From positions 62,001 to 126,000 of the forward strand of contig NZ_JACKTL010000033.1 of NCBI RefSeq assembly GCF_025822245.1: a DNA stretch of 64,000 nucleotides. Reading direction: 5' to 3'. The position numbers and the translations under genes were made by a program. Positions 61,900 to 64,000 of this stretch are shown here, piece after piece. Source of the stretch: Mycolicibacterium hodleri (GTDB taxonomy: Bacteria; Actinomycetota; Actinomycetes; Mycobacteriales; Mycobacteriaceae). The first letter of the stretch is position 1; every line of letters begins with the position of its first letter. The notes below the pieces were generated by a model that saw nothing but the letters and a program-made list of their open reading frames with translations, did not search any database and was not told where the DNA came from.

Positions 61900-62444
61900 C
61901 CGACGGGAGCAGCCGAACGGTCCTCATCCGGCGATCGGATCGGCTGCGCATTCCCTGGAAGAACGGCGCCGGCGCCACGGAGGTGATCGCCACCGGCGAG
62001 GGACAGCCTCCGGCGTGGCGGATCAGCGTCGCCGACCTGAGCACCGGACGTACGACGTTCTCCTCGTTCCCGGGTCTGCACCGGGTGTTCACGGTCGTCG
62101 GGGACCACGGCGTCACTCTCTCCTGGGTCGGGCGCACCGTCGAGCTCGACCCCCTCGAGCCCTGCCCGTTCGACGGCGAGCTGGCGCCCGACTGCGTGGC
62201 GAGCGGGCCGACGAGCGCGTTCAACGTCATGGTCGACGCCTCCGCGGCGACCGTGCACGTCGAGCCGCTCCACCTCGCTCACTCCGCGGTGTTCACCGAC
62301 CCCGACGCAACCACGGTCGTCTACGTCCACCGGGGCAGCCTCGCCTCCGGCGACCACGCCGCCGGCACCGGGGACTGTCTCGTCGGGAGTCCGTCGAGGT
62401 CACCGGGACCGCATCCATCCTGGTGGCCACGATCCACCCGCTGA
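61896..62444 (+). CDS. HutD-family protein, frameshifted near its C-terminus
   Basis: HutD/Ves-like bicupin. The start TTG 61896 overlaps the regulator stop (TTGA), and SDRLRIPWKNGAGATEVIATGEG marks the family N-terminus. As read, the last 15 or so residues (SPSRSPGPHPSWW) are not HutD-like, whereas the +1-shifted frame ends with ESVEVTGTASILVATIHP and stops at 62464. One missing G in GGG at 62385-62387 would restore it. So the gene carries a frameshift or a sequencing error. HutD may bind formyl-glutamate or an amide-like ligand in histidine/amine use. Confidence 0.8.
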   Translation: MTDGSSRTVLIRRSDRLRIPWKNGAGATEVIATGEGQPPAWRISVADLSTGRTTFSSFPGLHRVFTVVGDHGVTLSWVGRTVELDPLEPCPFDGELAPDCVASGPTSAFNVMVDASAATVHVEPLHLAHSAVFTDPDATTVVYVHRGSLASGDHAAGTGDCLVGSPSRSPGPHPSWWPRSTR

Positions 62445-62544
62445 CGGGCAGCCGACACGGGTAATGCGGTTAAACCCGCAATAGCACCGAGAAACACCAT
62501 CGATCGATTGAGGCGGGGATCGTCAAGATGCGCCTCGCGTCGTC

Positions 62545-62557
62545 TAATGCTAGATTA
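62545..62557. promoter_or_regulatory. possible XRE operator before the oxidase gene
   Basis: TAAT-GCTAG-ATTA is a perfect 4-bp dyad about 75 bp before GTG 62634, in an A/T-richer patch of the 169-bp gap. Consistent with an operator or promoter for the XRE-cupin regulator; weak evidence. Confidence 0.35.
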
Positions 62558-62633
62558 CGGTGACTCCTACAAGGAAACAGACGGATGGGCGTAAACCGCT
62601 GTCTGGACCAGACGACACCACGAGGACCATCAC

Positions 62634-63824
62634 GTGCCGGACACCACCAGCTTCCTGATCGTCGGGGGCGGTCTCGAGGGACTCGCCATCGCCTACTCGC
62701 TTGCCGAACGCGGTGAGACCGACGTCCTGGTACTCGAGCGCGACACCTTGTGCTCGGGCATGACCGCGAAGTCCAGCGGGGTGGTGCGCTGCCACTACGG
62801 GACACCCTCACTGGCGGCGATGTCGTGGTACGGAATCGACGTGTTCACCCGCGCCACCGAGCTGTTCGGCGACGACATGTCATTTCGCCAGTGCGGCTAC
62901 GTGGTCGGCGTCGGAGAGAACAACGTCAAGCCCCTCGAGGCCACCATCGCGATGATGCAGGGACTGGGCATCGCCACCGACTTCATCGACCACGACACCA
63001 TGGCCGACCTGTGGCCGGGGCTGCATCTCGAAGACTTCGCCCTCTTTGCCTACGAGCCGCTCGGTGGACGCGGCGAGGCGTACATGACGGGCATGGCCTT
63101 CGCCGCGACGGCACGCAAGATGGGCGTCACCATCCGCCAGGGGACGTTGGTCACCGAACTGCTGACCAATGACCACGGCTCGGTGTACGGCGTGACCGTG
63201 GCCGACGGATCGCAGATCCACGCCGACCACGTCATCCTCGCCAACGGACCGTGGGCACCCACCCTCGCCGCCGGTGTCGGAGTCGACCTGGACGTGAAGG
63301 CGCAACGGGCCCAACTGGTGCTGGTGGACCAGGGCGTCCCCACCCCCGAAGTGCCCGTGCTGTCGGATCTCGCCGGACTGCAGTACATCTGCCGCGAGCC
63401 CAACGGTGAACTGCTGGTAGGCAATTCCGACCATCAGGCCCCGGAATTCGTCGACCCGGACAAGTACGTGAACCGAGCCGACGAATCGGCGATCGAGAAG
63501 AACGTCGTCAAGCTCGGCCATCGGCTGCCCGACATGCCCGACCCGCGCATCACCAGCTCGTACGTCGGCGCCTACGACGTCACCCCCGACTACAACCCGA
63601 TCATCGGGCCGTCGCCCGTGGACGGGTTGTTCCTCGCGACCGGATTCTCCGGTCACGGATTCAAGATCTCGCCAGCGGTGGGCAAGCTCGTCGCCGACCT
63701 GTTGGTCGACGGCGAGACCTCGTTGCCCAACGTCAACGCCGACGACTTCCGGTACTCGCGATTCGCCGAAGGCGACTTGCTGTTCAGCCTCCATCCCTAC
63801 GAGGGCGCAGGAGAAATGCGATGA
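62634..63824 (+). CDS. FAD-dependent amine oxidoreductase (DAO, SoxB-like)
   Basis: A 396-residue flavoprotein. FAD fold SFLIVGGGLEGLAIAYSLAERG, the acidic end VLVLERDTLCSG, and the C-terminal GLFLATGFSGHGFKISPAVG match sarcosine/glycine oxidase-like enzymes. It resembles SoxB rather than monomeric sarcosine oxidase; no D or G subunit genes are visible. It overlaps the following glutamine-synthetase-like gene by 4 bases (ATGA). The likely substrate is an N-methylated amino acid or related amine, inferred from context. Confidence 0.86.
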   Translation: MPDTTSFLIVGGGLEGLAIAYSLAERGETDVLVLERDTLCSGMTAKSSGVVRCHYGTPSLAAMSWYGIDVFTRATELFGDDMSFRQCGYVVGVGENNVKPLEATIAMMQGLGIATDFIDHDTMADLWPGLHLEDFALFAYEPLGGRGEAYMTGMAFAATARKMGVTIRQGTLVTELLTNDHGSVYGVTVADGSQIHADHVILANGPWAPTLAAGVGVDLDVKAQRAQLVLVDQGVPTPEVPVLSDLAGLQYICREPNGELLVGNSDHQAPEFVDPDKYVNRADESAIEKNVVKLGHRLPDMPDPRITSSYVGAYDVTPDYNPIIGPSPVDGLFLATGFSGHGFKISPAVGKLVADLLVDGETSLPNVNADDFRYSRFAEGDLLFSLHPYEGAGEMR

Positions 63825-64000
63825 CCCACACCGACGTCGACCTCGACGATATCGAGACACATTCCCCGACAACGGCATTGGAGCCACCAGCCGAGAAGCA
63901 CGGCCGGGCGCCCACCCTGTCGGAGGTGGCGCGCGCCAGCGGCACCACCTTCATCCTGGCCCTCTTCGTGACCCTGTCCGGCAAGCCGTGCGCCAAGCTC
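63821..64000 (+). CDS. type-III glutamine-synthetase-like gene, cut by window end
   Basis: Only the first 60 residues are visible. After an acidic N-terminus and a helix (APTLSEVARASGT), the sequence FILALFVTLSGKPCAKL matches the start of GlnT-type glutamine synthetases, which make gamma-glutamyl amides or glutamine. ATG 63821 overlaps the oxidase stop. In methylamine/N-methylglutamate pathways such a gene lies beside a SoxB-like oxidase; whether this is that pathway needs the next genes. Confidence 0.7.
   Translation, partial: MTHTDVDLDDIETHSPTTALEPPAEKHGRAPTLSEVARASGTTFILALFVTLSGKPCAKL

Noticed and set aside
62462..62480. Short GCGG...CCGC hairpin after hutD as a terminator
   Set aside because: Four to five base pairs only and no T-run; not distinguishable from chance.

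Overview
The window reads as chromosomal DNA of a high-GC actinobacterium, most likely a rapidly growing, pigmented mycobacterium (Mycolicibacterium-like). The evidence is strong G/C third-position bias throughout, an MmpS/MmpL pair, a 13E12-family HNH protein, a mycobacterial-type Arr rifamycin ADP-ribosyltransferase, a secreted cutinase, a PASTA serine/threonine kinase, a fused HadA/HadB-like dehydratase, a PhoD-type phosphatase and a CrtL-type lycopene cyclase. The genus is inferred from gene content only. No rRNA, tRNA, CRISPR array, complete insertion sequence or prophage was seen. No gene-free stretch exceeds about 280 bases.

Layout. 1-13 kb: an acetoin-forming pair (acetolactate decarboxylase, acetolactate synthase), a cupin, an EVE-like gene broken by an amber codon, a flavin/F420-fold protein, a fused dehydratase facing a two-PASTA kinase, an MBL hydrolase, a PlsC acyltransferase, an SRPBCC/FAD-dehydrogenase pair, and an AAA+ ATPase whose promoter is a 45-bp four-half-site dyad shared with a tiny divergent ORF. 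13-21 kb: a one-carbon/serine unit of L-serine dehydratase, two paralogous FCD-type GntR regulators and heterotetrameric sarcosine oxidase (soxB-soxD-soxA-soxG), with three copies of one 10-bp operator-like sequence. 21-31.5 kb: HNH 13E12 protein, hydrolase, arr, diguanylate cyclase, Rieske protein, epimerase, folD under a ZTP (pfl) riboswitch, MarR, PhoD phosphatase and a TetR/MFS pair.

32-40 kb: a sugar locus with ABC importer (ATPase, two permeases, binding protein) plus PfkB kinase on one strand, and a divergent DeoR regulator plus family-4 glycosidase on the other. 10-bp-phased direct repeats lie between them. 40-46.7 kb: cutinase, methyltransferase, thiolase, CGNR protein, MmpL/MmpS. 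46.8-49.2 kb: a CsoR-family repressor lacking the copper-ligand histidine heads a unit of a CPFS thioredoxin-fold protein, a 58-residue zinc-finger-like protein and a sulfide:quinone-oxidoreductase-like flavoprotein. I infer a thiol or reactive-sulfur response. 49-61 kb: lycopene cyclase, FAD-linked oxidase, ThrE-type exporter, large secreted hydrolase, SDR, DJ-1 protein, and a TetR-controlled FAD-oxidase/DUF4267/NIPSNAP group with two 15-bp operators.

61-64 kb: XRE-cupin regulator, frameshifted HutD, SoxB-like amine oxidase and the start of a type-III glutamine-synthetase-like gene. This looks like the beginning of a second amine-catabolic locus that runs off the window. The two ends together suggest an organism equipped for methylated amines and glycine/serine, feeding C1 units to folate (SoxA, FolD) and carbon to pyruvate (SdaA).
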